Under the pieces are notes generated by a model, which was not told the origin of the DNA, made no database searches, and worked only from the letters and a program-made list of their open reading frames with translations. A stretch of 64,000 bases of DNA from Hymenobacter piscis (GTDB lineage: Bacteria; Bacteroidota; Bacteroidia; Cytophagales; Hymenobacteraceae), in contig NZ_JAHHZN010000022.1 of NCBI RefSeq assembly GCF_018760735.1, positions 1-64,000 on the forward strand. Direction: 5' to 3'. This document shows positions 17,302 through 25,760 of the stretch, piece after piece. The position numbers were made by a program, and so were the translations under genes. Positions within the stretch are counted from its first letter, which is position 1. Every line of letters starts with the position of its first letter.

Positions 17302-17738
17302 AAAACTGCCACCGGTGACTCCGCAACTCCATGATGCCGCTTACCACTTCGCATGATTGTGCTCACGCCCCTTCGGTGGCAATTGACCAGTAAGCATGGT
17401 ACAGACGCGCACCCAATAGATTACATGCAAAACCCCTGGTTTGCCAACACCCCAAATCGTGGGGGAGCAGATAGCAAGTGCCCAGGCCCCTAGGCTGCTA
17501 CGGAGGGCTTTTGCCCCACATAAATTATGGAGGCTATACTCAGGCTGCAGGCTGAAGATAAGCCCCGCCCGGCTTGCGTCAAAGCATGAGGCATGCTGCA
17601 ATTTGTAAAAGCAATTCGTCTGCATTGGAATACAATTGAAAAAATGTTAATATGTACCTTGATTCATGCGAAAGCCGGAATTTCGTTTGGCTGCTGCGTG
17701 ACACGTCCTCCTTTCATTTATCATACTCCCACTCCACC
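17302..17738. other. 437-base intergenic region, divergent hemA / SQR
   Basis: AT-richer than its surroundings, with no convincing gene: the frames that stay open have no recognisable protein pattern. It must hold the promoters of hemA (leftward) and of the sulfide:quinone oxidoreductase gene (rightward). Confidence 0.6.
17659..17689 (+). promoter_or_regulatory. candidate promoter of the sulfide:quinone oxidoreductase gene
   Basis: TTG at 17659-17661, a 20-base spacer, then TTCGTTTG at 17682-17689, one mismatch from TAnnTTTG. It lies 50 bases before the ATG at 17739. The spacing fits the Bacteroidetes sigma-factor pattern; the imperfect -7 box keeps confidence low. Confidence 0.3.
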
Positions 17739-18965
17739 ATGCCTGACTCAGCAATTTCCCGGCATCATCAGTTTCTCATCATCGGCGGCGGCAACGCTGG
17801 CCTGTCCGTGGCGGCGCAGCTGCTGCTGGAAGACCGCCGCCTCGACGTGGCCATCGTGGAGCCTTCCGCCAAGCACTACTACCAGCCGGCCTGGACGCTG
17901 GTGGGTGGCGGGGCCTACGACATCCGGGACACCGAGCGCAACGAGGCGGACTACATTCCGCAGGGGGCGCAGTGGATTCAGGACGCGGCGGCCACGTTTG
18001 AGCCCGAAGCCAACACAGTGGTCACGGCCGGCGGTCAGCGCCTGACCTATGACTACTTGGTCGTGTGCCCCGGCATTCAGCTCGACTGGCACAAGATCAA
18101 GGGGGCCAGGGAGGCGCTGGGCAAAAACGGGGTGTGCTCCAACTACGGCTACGAGCTGGCCCCTTATACGTGGGAGTGCGTGAAGAATTTCCAGGGTGGC
18201 ACGGCCCTGTTTTCGGCCCCCGGCACGCCCATCAAGTGCGGGGGCGCGCCCCAGAAAATCATGTACCTGGCCTGTGACAACTGGCGCAAGCGCGGCGTGC
18301 TCAGCAAGGCCGACGTGCGGTTCACTTCGGCCGGCAGCGTCATTTTTGGGGTGAAAGTATTTGCCGAGGCCCTGCTGAAGGTGGTAAAGCGCTACGGCAT
18401 CAAAACCGAGTTCTTCCACAACCTGAAGGAAATCCGGGGCGAAAGCCAGGAGGCCGTGTTCGACATCATGCAGGACGGCAAGGCGGTGGACGAGGTGACC
18501 CTGAAGTTTGATCTGCTGCACGTGGTGCCGCCCATGAGTGCCCCGGACTTCATCAAAAACAGCCCGTTGGCCGCGCCCGGCAACCCACTGGGCTGGGTGG
18601 ATGTGGACAAGCTCTCCCTGCAGCACGTACGCTACCCCAATGTCTTCAGCCTGGGCGACGCGGGCTCCATGCCCAACTCCAAAACCGGCGCGGCCATCCG
18701 CAAGCAGGCCCCGGTGGTGGTGAAAAACCTGCTCTCGCTGCTGCACGGGAAGGCCCTGGCCGGCAACCCCGTCTACAACGGCTACGGCTCCTGCCCGCTG
18801 GTAACGGGCTACGGCAAGCTCATTCTGGCCGAGTTCGACTACGATAACAATCCTACGCCTACTTTCCCCTTCAACCAGGCCGAAGAACGCTACTCCATGT
18901 GGGTGCTTAAGCGCTACGTACTGCCCTGGCTGTACTGGAATAAGATTCTGCCCGGCAAGGCTTAA
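17739..18965 (+). CDS. sqr: type II sulfide:quinone oxidoreductase
   Basis: A protein of 408 residues. The FAD-binding start is FLIIGGGNAGLSVAAQLL, followed by YYQPAWTLVGGGAYD and a second FAD contact near NVFSLGDAGSMPNSKTGAA. The two redox cysteines of the mitochondrial-type (type II) enzyme are in place: C167 in PIKCGGAPQKIMYL and C352 in GYGSCPLVTGYGKLILAEFDY, which closely matches human SQOR. It oxidises sulfide to a persulfide and passes electrons to quinone at the membrane face. A persulfide dioxygenase-rhodanese at 23.5-25 kb would take the next step. The ATG at 17739 is chosen since upstream in-frame sequence looks non-coding. Confidence 0.9.
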   Translation: MPDSAISRHHQFLIIGGGNAGLSVAAQLLLEDRRLDVAIVEPSAKHYYQPAWTLVGGGAYDIRDTERNEADYIPQGAQWIQDAAATFEPEANTVVTAGGQRLTYDYLVVCPGIQLDWHKIKGAREALGKNGVCSNYGYELAPYTWECVKNFQGGTALFSAPGTPIKCGGAPQKIMYLACDNWRKRGVLSKADVRFTSAGSVIFGVKVFAEALLKVVKRYGIKTEFFHNLKEIRGESQEAVFDIMQDGKAVDEVTLKFDLLHVVPPMSAPDFIKNSPLAAPGNPLGWVDVDKLSLQHVRYPNVFSLGDAGSMPNSKTGAAIRKQAPVVVKNLLSLLHGKALAGNPVYNGYGSCPLVTGYGKLILAEFDYDNNPTPTFPFNQAEERYSMWVLKRYVLPWLYWNKILPGKA

Positions 18966-18994
18966 GCCATTTTTGCCGGCGCTTTATCGCCGCC

Positions 18995-19030
18995 ACGACG
19001 GCCGGAGCCCTTCCGGTCGTCGTTTTTTTT
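18995..19030 (+). terminator. intrinsic terminator after the SQR gene
   Basis: Stem ACGACGGCCGGA (18995-19006) pairs with TCCGGTCGTCGT (19012-19023) with one G-T pair, loop GCCCT, then a run of eight T. Confidence 0.85.
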
Positions 19031-19067
19031 ACGGCCGGGCTGTCCCGGTTTACCTTCTTTCCTTCTT

Positions 19068-19452
19068 TTGCTTACGGTGTTTCGCCTACTACTACTCTGC
19101 TGCCTGGGCCTTGGTAGCCCTGGGCGGCCGGCCAATCCTTGCGCGTGTATGGCCCCGGTGACCCGTCCGAGCCTAGGAAAGAATGCGCGGCCTCGTTCAC
19201 CAGGCAGACCGGCATTCCCGTGGAAGTTACCGCCGGGCGCGAAGCGCAGTGGCTGGAAAAGCGCTGCAGGATGCCGATGTGCTCTACGGCGGGGCCGAGT
19301 ACCTGCTCACGCAAACCGCGCTGGCCCGCCCCGGCTTTCTCGACAAGCAAAGCCGCGTGAGCCTCTACGCCCGTGAGGCCGCCCGGCAGTTCGTCACGTT
19401 TCTGCAGTCGGCGGCGGGCCACACTGTTTTTCGTAAGTGGGGCTGGCAGTAA
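19068..19452 (+). pseudogene. degraded AcfC-like substrate-binding protein gene
   Basis: Three frames must be joined to read one protein. A signal-peptide-like start (TTG 19068, MLTVFRLLLLCCLGLG) is followed in another frame by LRVYGPGDPSEPRKECAASF and TRQTGIPVEVTAGREAQWLE. A third frame then gives DADVLYGGAEYLLTQTALAR, PGFLDKQSRVSLYAR and the C-terminal end FLQSAAGHTVFRKWGWQ. This is the pattern of accessory-colonisation-factor AcfC-like periplasmic binding proteins, which are normally about 250 residues. Roughly the middle half is deleted and two frameshifts remain, so it cannot be functional. It sits between SQR and the phosphoesterase. Confidence 0.75.
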
Positions 19453-19502
19453 TCTCGCTCGCCGTGGCCCCGTAGTAGTTTGATTCTCCCTTCCTCTCCC
19501 CT

Positions 19503-20936
19503 ATGGCTACCCTGACCCTATTTCAGCTTAACGATGTGCACGGCTACCTGAACCTGCACCAGGAATTATTTTACGGCCCCCAGGGCCCGGAGTACCGGCC
19601 CTGTGGGGGCTACGCCCGCATTGCTACCCTGCTGCGGCAGTGGCGCGAAGCCTACCCCACTCACCTGCTCTTCGACGGGGGGGACACGTTTCACGGTACC
19701 CGGCCCGTGGTAGACACGAAAGGGGAAATTCTGGTGCCCATCCTCAACGAGCTGGGTATTGCCGGCATGACGGCCCACTGGGACTTTGCCTACGGCCCCG
19801 CCCACCTGCGGCGGCTGGTGAACCAGCTTAACTACCCGCTGCTGGCGGCCAACGTCTATGATAAGCTGTCGGGTGAGCTGGTTTATCCGGCGTACCACGT
19901 CTACGAAACGGCCGGGCTGCGCGTGGGCGTCATCGGGCTGGCCTGCCCCATCGTTGACAAAACCATGCCGCCCCACTTCAGCGAAGGCATCCGTTTTACC
20001 GATGGTACGCGGGAGCTGCCGCGCCACGTGGCGCAGCTGCGCGCCACTGAGCGGGTGGATCTGGTGGTGCTGCTTTCCCACTGCGGCTTTCCGCAGGACG
20101 TGGCCCTGCTGGAGGCCCACCCCGGCGTGGACGTGTGCCTGAGCAGCCACACCCACAACCGCCTCTACGAGCCGTTCCGGGTGGGAGAAACCCTGGTGAT
20201 TCAGTCCGGCGCGCACGGTTCCTTCGTGGGCCGCCTCACCCTCACCGTGGAAGCCGGCCGCGTGACGGCCCACGAGCACGAGTTGCGGGAGGTAACGGGT
20301 GACCTGGTGCCCGACGCGGCCCTGCAGGCCCAGATCGACGCGGCGCTGATACCCTATGCCCACCTGCGCGAGGCCGTCGGCGTTACCACCACGAGTCTGC
20401 ACCGGGGCACCTCGGTGGAGTGCCCCATGGACGATTTCCTGCTGGAAAGCCTGCGGGCCCGGGTACCGGCCGACCTGTACTTTTCCAACGGCTGGCGCTA
20501 CGGCGCGCCCGTGCCCTCCGGTACGGTTCGCCTGGAGGACCTCTACAACATCGTGCCCATGGACCCGGAAATTGAACTCGTGCAGCTCACCGGGGCCGAG
20601 TTACGGCATATGCTGGAAGCCAATCTGGAAAGCACCTACAGCGGGCAGCCCCTGCACCAGATGGGCGGCTACGTGAAGCGGGCGCTGGGGCTGAAGGTCT
20701 ATTTCAAGGCGGAAAACCCGAAGGGCAGCCGCCTGCAGACCGTGTACGTGCAGGGCCAGCCCCTGGCCCCCGCCCGCACCTATACGGCCGCCTTCATTAC
20801 GGCGCAGGGCGTACCGCCCCGGTTTGGGCGGGAGCGCCGCAAAACCGGCCATCACGCCGTGGCAGCCATGCGCGCCTACCTGGAGCAGCACCGGCCCCTG
20901 GCCATCGGCAACCACGAGACCTTTCAGGTGGTATAG
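19503..20936 (+). CDS. SoxB / 5'-nucleotidase-family metallophosphoesterase
   Basis: A protein of 477 residues. The N-terminal metallophosphoesterase domain starts LTLFQLNDVHGYL and shows the metal motifs FDGGDTFHGT, MTAHWDFAYG (where UshA has GNHEFD), LLSHCGFPQD and LSSHTHNRL. The C-terminal 5'-nucleotidase domain (about 285-470) contains FSNGWRYGAPVPSGTVRLEDLY and NIVPMDPEIELVQLTG. The AHWDFAYG motif resembles SoxB thiosulfohydrolases more than nucleotidases. There is no signal peptide, whereas SoxB and UshA act in the periplasm. Sulfur chemistry is suggested by the SQR and persulfide genes nearby; a nucleotidase role remains possible. Confidence 0.85.
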   Translation: MATLTLFQLNDVHGYLNLHQELFYGPQGPEYRPCGGYARIATLLRQWREAYPTHLLFDGGDTFHGTRPVVDTKGEILVPILNELGIAGMTAHWDFAYGPAHLRRLVNQLNYPLLAANVYDKLSGELVYPAYHVYETAGLRVGVIGLACPIVDKTMPPHFSEGIRFTDGTRELPRHVAQLRATERVDLVVLLSHCGFPQDVALLEAHPGVDVCLSSHTHNRLYEPFRVGETLVIQSGAHGSFVGRLTLTVEAGRVTAHEHELREVTGDLVPDAALQAQIDAALIPYAHLREAVGVTTTSLHRGTSVECPMDDFLLESLRARVPADLYFSNGWRYGAPVPSGTVRLEDLYNIVPMDPEIELVQLTGAELRHMLEANLESTYSGQPLHQMGGYVKRALGLKVYFKAENPKGSRLQTVYVQGQPLAPARTYTAAFITAQGVPPRFGRERRKTGHHAVAAMRAYLEQHRPLAIGNHETFQVV

Positions 20937-20966
20937 CCGTCGAAACCGTCCAGCCCGTCTGCTTTT

Positions 20967-21233
20967 ATGCCGCAACCAGCCTACGACCAGCAGCGCCTGG
21001 CCGCCGCCCGCACCCGCATGGCCAATGAGCGCACCTTTCTCACGTACGTGCGTACCAGCCTGGCCATGCTCGGCTTTGGCCTGGTCCTGATTCAGCTGCA
21101 CCCCGTGCGGGCCGGCTCACTGGGCTATTGGGCCGTCGGAGCTGCTGCCCTAGTGCTGCTTATCGGCTGGCTGCGGTTTCGCATGCGGCAGCGCGAGATT
21201 GAAAAATGCCGAATGCCGGCCGATACTCCCTGA
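20967..21233 (+). CDS. DUF202 (YidH-like) small membrane protein
   Basis: A protein of 88 residues with the DUF202 hallmark RTRMANERTFLTYVRTSLAM (about 13-32), a first membrane helix continuing to LVLIQL, and a second helix (about 51-70, LGYWAVGAAALVLLIGWL). It starts 30 bases after the phosphoesterase gene, so they are likely co-transcribed. The biochemical role of DUF202 is not established. The last codons form half of a hairpin (21208-21258). Confidence 0.8.
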   Translation: MPQPAYDQQRLAAARTRMANERTFLTYVRTSLAMLGFGLVLIQLHPVRAGSLGYWAVGAAALVLLIGWLRFRMRQREIEKCRMPADTP

Positions 21234-21258
21234 GAATGGGAGCCGGCCGGCATTCGGC
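21208..21258. terminator. long hairpin overlapping the end of the DUF202 gene
   Basis: A perfect 14-bp inverted repeat: GCCGAATGCCGGCC (21208-21221) and GGCCGGCATTCGGC (21245-21258), loop 23 bases. The left arm codes for residues of the DUF202 protein and the stop codon (21231-21233) lies in the loop. No T-run follows, so it is either a terminator of the weaker kind or an mRNA 3'-end protector for the two convergent genes. Confidence 0.6.
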
Positions 21259-21279
21259 AATCGGCATGATCTATTCTGG

Positions 21280-21516
21280 CTAGGCTGGAACCGGGCCCAG
21301 AATGTCCCGCAGTTGGGGACCTTCAAACGGCAAGCCGGCCAGCGGGGCCAGCAGGCAGGAGTCGGTAGCCCCCATAGCCAGCGGCAGCAGCCCAATAGCC
21401 ACCAGGGGCAGCCCCTTGCGGCCCTGCGCGAGGCCGGTACCAATCAGGGCTGTGCCAATAGCCACCCGGGCCAGCCGGCCCGCGGGGGAAGCAATGTAAC
21501 GCAGTAGAGTATCCAT
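21280..21516 (-). CDS. small DUF2892/YgaP-like membrane protein
   Basis: A protein of 78 residues with a hydrophobic hairpin. Helix 1 is about 12-27 (GRLARVAIGTALIGTG) and helix 2 about 36-52 (LPLVAIGLLPLAMGATD), followed by the Cys-containing turn DSCLLAPLAGLPFEGP. The arrangement matches the YgaP-type transmembrane domain often found with rhodaneses and sulfide genes. It is the last gene of the leftward sulfur group. ATG 21516 is chosen. Its function is inferred only from context. Confidence 0.65.
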   Translation of the reverse strand: MDTLLRYIASPAGRLARVAIGTALIGTGLAQGRKGLPLVAIGLLPLAMGATDSCLLAPLAGLPFEGPQLRDILGPVPA

Positions 21517-21568
21517 GGCAGCAACGTGGGTAAAAGTGAATGGGAAAAGCAACTGCCCGGTTATACGG

Positions 21569-22555
21569 CTAATCCGGCTGGGCAGCTAGGCTATCCTGTT
21601 TCCGTTCCTGGACCAGTAGGGGCTCCGCTACGGTGGCTAGCTGGGTGAAGGGAGCCAGCTGCTGGGCCACGAACGTACGCGGGTAGTGCTCCACGCCATC
21701 GAATCCCAGCGGCAGATTTGCCTGCGCACGGGGCACGTAGGCCGTACCGAACAGGTAATCCCAGATGGTCAGCGTCAGGGCGAAGTTCACCCCGTGGCGG
21801 CGGGCCAGCGGCAGCTCCTGGGCGTGGTGCCACAAGTGCGTTTGCGGATTATTGAAAACGTACTTGAATGGTCCCAGCGGGGCGTACAGGTTGGCGTGGT
21901 TGAAGTGGCCGACGGTGAGTGTAAACAGATGCACCAAAAAGAAATCGGTCAGCCCGAAACCAATCAGGGCCAGCGGCAAGTACTCGAACAGGCGGTACAC
22001 GACCGTCTCGACGGGGTGGTAGCGCAGGTGGGCGGCAAAACCCATTTCCTCCACCGAGTGGTGCACCTGATGAAAGGCCCAGAGCCAGTCGACGCGGTGC
22101 AGCAGCCGGTGCACGTTCCACTGGATGAAGTCGCGCACCACAAACAGCGTCAGCAGCCGCGCCCACAGCGGCCAGTCCTCGATTTCGACTGCCACCAGAT
22201 TATGAATGCCCACCAGCGCCAGCCCGTCCTGAAACAGCTGGACGAAGACGTTGGAGAGGGCATTGTAGAGGATGAGCGAGAACAGGAAGTAGTTGAAAAA
22301 CATGTAGAATACATCCAGCCAGAAATCCTGGCGGAACGCGCCCTGCCCGCGCCGCCAGGGCCAGGCCAGCTCCAGGCCCCAGAACCCCAGCGAAACTGCC
22401 ACCAGCCAGTAGAAGTAGTTGGTGGGGTGCGGGTGCAGGACTTCCGTGAGCAGGTAGCGCCCGTAGCCCGTAAAGGAGTCGCGCACCAGGTGGGCGTAGT
22501 CGGTCAGCGAAAGCAGCAGCATAGACAAGGATAGCTGAAAACCCCGGACGGGCAT
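21569..22555 (-). CDS. sterol desaturase / fatty acid hydroxylase family membrane di-iron protein
   Basis: Up to 328 residues with four to five membrane segments and the three histidine clusters of the fatty acid hydroxylase superfamily: HRLLHR, HQVHHS and HLWHH, which coordinate a di-iron centre. Members hydroxylate or desaturate lipids, carotenoids or sterols. The substrate cannot be told. The ATG at 22555 gives the longest product; an ATG at 22522 (MLLLSLTDYAHLV) is equally plausible. It lies between the carbonic anhydrase and the YgaP-like gene in the same direction, 61 bases after the former, so a shared transcript is likely. Confidence 0.85.
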   Translation of the reverse strand: MPVRGFQLSLSMLLLSLTDYAHLVRDSFTGYGRYLLTEVLHPHPTNYFYWLVAVSLGFWGLELAWPWRRGQGAFRQDFWLDVFYMFFNYFLFSLILYNALSNVFVQLFQDGLALVGIHNLVAVEIEDWPLWARLLTLFVVRDFIQWNVHRLLHRVDWLWAFHQVHHSVEEMGFAAHLRYHPVETVVYRLFEYLPLALIGFGLTDFFLVHLFTLTVGHFNHANLYAPLGPFKYVFNNPQTHLWHHAQELPLARRHGVNFALTLTIWDYLFGTAYVPRAQANLPLGFDGVEHYPRTFVAQQLAPFTQLATVAEPLLVQERKQDSLAAQPD

Positions 22556-22616
22556 CCGGTACTAAAAACACTACGCTCCGGCAGCCCGGGCCGGATTGCC
22601 GGGCAGCCAAACCGGC

Positions 22617-23315
22617 TCAGGCCAGGAACTGGACGATGCCGGACTCCAGCTCGTAGTAAGCGCCCACGATGCGCAGGCGCTGCTGCGCCACCGCTTCCAG
22701 CAGCAGGCGCGAGTTGGCCAGGCGCTCCATCGTCAGGCGCACGTTGGCCTGCACAATGCTGGTGAAGCGGGCCTCGCCCGCGCCCTGGCCCAGCAGCACG
22801 GCCGGCCGGATGGCATCCACGAGGGTTTCCATCTGCCCCGCGGCCAACCGGGTGCTTTCCACCGACTGCAGCGTGGCGGCCACCGCGCCGCAGCTCTGGT
22901 GGCCCATCACCACCAGTAGCGGCACCTGCAGCTCCTGCACGGCGTACTCGAGCGTGCCCACCACCGCATCGTCGAGCACGTGGCCCGCGGTTCGCACTAC
23001 GAACAGGTCGCCCAGACCCTGGTCGAAAATTAGCTCCGGCGACTCGCGCGAGTCGGAGCAGGCCAGCACAGTGGCCAGCGGGGCCTGCCGGCGCACGATT
23101 TCGTGGCGGCGCTGCAGGGTTTCGTGCGGGTGCTGCAGCCGGCCCTGCTGAAAGCGCAGGTTGCCGGCCCGCAGCGTTGCCAGGGCCTGCTCGGCCAGGG
23201 ACTGGGGGTCGGTGGCGGCGCGGGCCACGGCTGATGGCAGAAGGTAGCCGGCCGCGGCCAGCAGCGCGGCCTGACGCAGAAACACGCGCCGGGTTACGGA
23301 AGCGGAAGAAGACAT
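22617..23315 (-). CDS. beta-class carbonic anhydrase, exported
   Basis: A protein of 232 residues. An N-terminal export signal with an RR motif (SVTRRVFLRQAALLAAAGYL, cleavage near AVARA) is followed by a beta carbonic anhydrase domain. Its zinc ligands lie in LACSDSRESPELIF (Cys, with the Asp-Arg dyad) and VMGHQSCGAV (His and Cys). The Arg pair suggests Tat export. It interconverts CO2 and bicarbonate in the periplasm. It follows the persulfide dioxygenase gene by 204 bases. Why it belongs in this sulfur-related group is unclear; pH homeostasis is one possibility. Confidence 0.9.
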   Translation of the reverse strand: MSSSASVTRRVFLRQAALLAAAGYLLPSAVARAATDPQSLAEQALATLRAGNLRFQQGRLQHPHETLQRRHEIVRRQAPLATVLACSDSRESPELIFDQGLGDLFVVRTAGHVLDDAVVGTLEYAVQELQVPLLVVMGHQSCGAVAATLQSVESTRLAAGQMETLVDAIRPAVLLGQGAGEARFTSIVQANVRLTMERLANSRLLLEAVAQQRLRIVGAYYELESGIVQFLA

Positions 23316-23519
23316 GCAGAACAACTCAAGAGGGGAAGTACCGGGACCGGGGCGGGCACCCCGCCGCGACGGACGTCGGCAATGCGGGCCGCCGGTCAGG
23401 CGCAAAAAATAGTCTGGCAGCCGCACCTTACCGTTCCGGCCGGCCACACAAGCCAGCGCCGCACAGCGGGCCCTGACCTGCCTGGCCGGCCGGAACGAAA
23501 GGCGTTGGCCGGGCCTGCA

Positions 23520-24956
23520 TCAGGCAGGCTCCGACGCGGGCATGGCCAGCGGCAGCCCGGCCTGCCGGATGGCCTGGAAGCCGCCCGCCACGTTGATCAG
23601 GTTGCGCCAGCCCCGGGCCTGCAGCACGGACACGGCCATCATGGAGCGGTAGCCGCCGGCGCAGTACACGTACACCGGCCCCTGCTGCGGAATAGCGGCC
23701 AGCTGCTCGTTGAGCGCATCCAACGGCACGGAAACTGCCCCGGTCAGCGCCCCGTCGGCAAACTCGCGGGCCCGGCGCACGTCCACCACCACTGTGGCCG
23801 GGTCAGCGGCCAGGCGGCGGCCCAGCTCCTCGGCCGTCACTGACTCGATGGTGTCCAGCGCGTGGCCGGCCTGCTGCCAGGCGGCGGGGCCGCCACTGAG
23901 GTAGCCCAGGCTCTGGTCGTAGCCCACCCGGGCCAGGCGCGTAACGGTTTCCTCCTCGCGGCCGGGCTCGGTGACCAGCAGCAGGGGCTGGCTCAGCGGC
24001 TGCACCAGCGCCCCCACCCAGGGGGCGAAGCTGCCGTCAAGGCCGATGTTGACGCTGCCAGGCACAAAGCCTGGGGCAACATCTTCGGGGCGGCGCGTAT
24101 CGAGCACCAGCGCCCCGGCGGATTCGGCTACCAGTTGAAAGTCGGCCGGGCTCAGGGGCGTCAGGCCCTGGGTGAGCACCTGCCCGAAGCTGCCGTAGCC
24201 GGCTTTGTTGAGGCGGGCGTTGGCCGGGAAGTAGGCGGGTGGGGGCAGCAGCCCGGCGGTGACTTCCTGCACGAATTCGGCCCGGGTGATGCCCGGCCGC
24301 AGGGCGTAGTTGGTGGCTTTCTGGTGGCCCAGCGTATCCACCGTTTCCGCACTCATGTGCTTGCCGCAGGCCGAGCCGGCCCCGTGGCCGGGGTACACGG
24401 TCACCTCGTCGGGCAACGGCAGGATTTTAGTTTGCAGCGAGTCGTAGAGCAGGCCGGCCAGCTCGTGCTGGGTGAGGCCGGTGGCCGCCTGGGCCAGGTC
24501 GGGCCGGCCCACGTCGCCCAGAAACAGCGTATCGCCGGTGAACAGGGCCACGGGGCGCTCGTGCTCGTCGCGCAGCAGGTAGCAGCTCGATTCCAGCGTG
24601 TGGCCGGGCGTGTGCAGCACTTCCAGCGTCACACGGCCCACGCGCAGCCGCTCGCCGTCGGCGGCCATGTGAGCGGCAAAGTCGGGCGCGGCCGTGGGGC
24701 CGTACACGATGGCGGCCCCGGTCTGCTGGGCCAGGTCGAGGTGGCCCGAGACGAAGTCGGCGTGGAAGTGGGTTTCGAGCACGTACTTCAGTTGCACCCC
24801 GTCGCGCTCCAGGCGGTCAAGGTACGGCTGGGTTTCGCGCAGCGGGTCGATGAGGACGGCCTCGCCGGCGGAGCGGACATAGTAGGCCCCGTGGGCCAGG
24901 CAGCCGGTGTAGATCTGTTCAACCTGCAGGGCGGCATCTTGAGGGTGTTCGGCCAT
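23520..24956 (-). CDS. persulfide dioxygenase-like metallo-beta-lactamase fused to two rhodanese domains
   Basis: A protein of 478 residues. The metallo-beta-lactamase domain (about 10-240) has the iron-binding motif THFHADFVSGH (H63, H65, D67), LHTPGHTLESSCY and FTGDTLFLGDVGRPDL, typical of ETHE1-type persulfide dioxygenases. Rhodanese domain 1 (about 275-365) has no active Cys (LLLVTEPGREE). Domain 2 (about 375-475) keeps it, C432 in VYVYCAGGYRS. The enzyme would oxidise glutathione-type or other persulfides to sulfite and transfer sulfane sulfur. This complements SQR. A Crp-like palindrome lies 82 bases upstream at 25038. Confidence 0.93.
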   Translation of the reverse strand: MAEHPQDAALQVEQIYTGCLAHGAYYVRSAGEAVLIDPLRETQPYLDRLERDGVQLKYVLETHFHADFVSGHLDLAQQTGAAIVYGPTAAPDFAAHMAADGERLRVGRVTLEVLHTPGHTLESSCYLLRDEHERPVALFTGDTLFLGDVGRPDLAQAATGLTQHELAGLLYDSLQTKILPLPDEVTVYPGHGAGSACGKHMSAETVDTLGHQKATNYALRPGITRAEFVQEVTAGLLPPPAYFPANARLNKAGYGSFGQVLTQGLTPLSPADFQLVAESAGALVLDTRRPEDVAPGFVPGSVNIGLDGSFAPWVGALVQPLSQPLLLVTEPGREEETVTRLARVGYDQSLGYLSGGPAAWQQAGHALDTIESVTAEELGRRLAADPATVVVDVRRAREFADGALTGAVSVPLDALNEQLAAIPQQGPVYVYCAGGYRSMMAVSVLQARGWRNLINVAGGFQAIRQAGLPLAMPASEPA

Positions 24957-25037
24957 GAGTGAAAGTGGCGGCGGGGAAATAAGTGAGGTAGCGGCCCGCC
25001 GACTCTACAAAGGTGCATTCCCCCCCTGCCCCGGTCA

Positions 25038-25051
25038 GTGACTTTTGTCAC
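25038..25051. promoter_or_regulatory. Crp/Fnr-type palindromic operator
   Basis: GTGACTTTTGTCAC is a perfect GTGAC-N4-GTCAC palindrome. It lies between the end of the Crp/Fnr gene and the start of the persulfide dioxygenase gene, 82 bases upstream of its ATG. A Crp-family regulator is encoded next to it, so it is the natural binding candidate. Confidence 0.6.
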
Positions 25052-25082
25052 CGCCACCACGCTGCGGCCTCGGCCGGCACTT

Positions 25083-25757
25083 TCAGGGATGCAGCGCGTC
25101 CAGGTTGCGCACCTCGATGCCGTGGCGGTGCAACACCAGCAGGCCCCGCTGCTCGAGCTTCTTGAGCAAGCGCGACACCACCTCGCGGGCTGTGCTCAGC
25201 TCGTCGGCAATCTGCTGGTGCGAGAGCAGCAGCACCGGGCCCTGGGCCTGCACGTGGCGGCGCAGGTAAAACACCAGGCGCTCATCCAGGGCCCGGAAGG
25301 CCACGGCGTCCAGGGTCTGCAGCAGCTCGTCGAAGCGGCTGCGGTAGGCTTCCACCACGAAGCGCGTCCAGGCCGGGTAGCGCGTGAGCCAGGGCTCGGC
25401 CGCTTCAGTGGGCAGCAGCAGCACCTGGCTGGGCCTGGCGGCGCGCACGGCCAGGCTGGCCTCGGCGGCGCGGGGCACGGGCAGCAGTGTGAGCGAGCAG
25501 GCGTCGCCGGGCGATAAGTAATACACCAGGAACTCCTGCCCGTCGTCGCCGGGACGGTAGATTTTCAGCAGTCCTTCCACCAATAGCACATGGTGGCGGA
25601 TCAGCTGGCCGGGACGCAGCACGTCCTCGCCGGCGGCCACCCGCCGCAGCTGCCCCACCCGGGCCATTTCCTCGCGCAGGGGCGCCTCCAGGTGGGCAAA
25701 GCGGCGGGCCAGCTGGGCCGGCAGGGTCAGGTTCTCGTCGGGAGTGGACTGGGACAC
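25083..25757 (-). CDS. Crp/Fnr family transcription regulator
   Basis: A protein of 224 residues starting with GTG. A cyclic-nucleotide-type sensor domain (about 15-135; RRVAAGEDVLRPGQL, FLVYYLSPGDACSLTLLPV) precedes a dimer helix and a winged HTH. The recognition helix is in LLLSHQQIADELSTAREVVSRLLKKLEQRGLL. There is no Fnr-type N-terminal Cys set; the single Cys in GDACSL could be a sulfide or persulfide sensor. It follows the DUF2892 gene by 3 bases and precedes the persulfide dioxygenase gene, which suggests it controls this group, possibly in response to reactive sulfur. Confidence 0.9.
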   Translation of the reverse strand: MSQSTPDENLTLPAQLARRFAHLEAPLREEMARVGQLRRVAAGEDVLRPGQLIRHHVLLVEGLLKIYRPGDDGQEFLVYYLSPGDACSLTLLPVPRAAEASLAVRAARPSQVLLLPTEAAEPWLTRYPAWTRFVVEAYRSRFDELLQTLDAVAFRALDERLVFYLRRHVQAQGPVLLLSHQQIADELSTAREVVSRLLKKLEQRGLLVLHRHGIEVRNLDALHP

Positions 25758-25760
25758 GGG

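Noticed and set aside
17341..17625. Reverse-strand frame of 94 codons between hemA and SQR
   Set aside because: Composition and lack of any protein pattern suggest chance; it would fill the shared promoter region.
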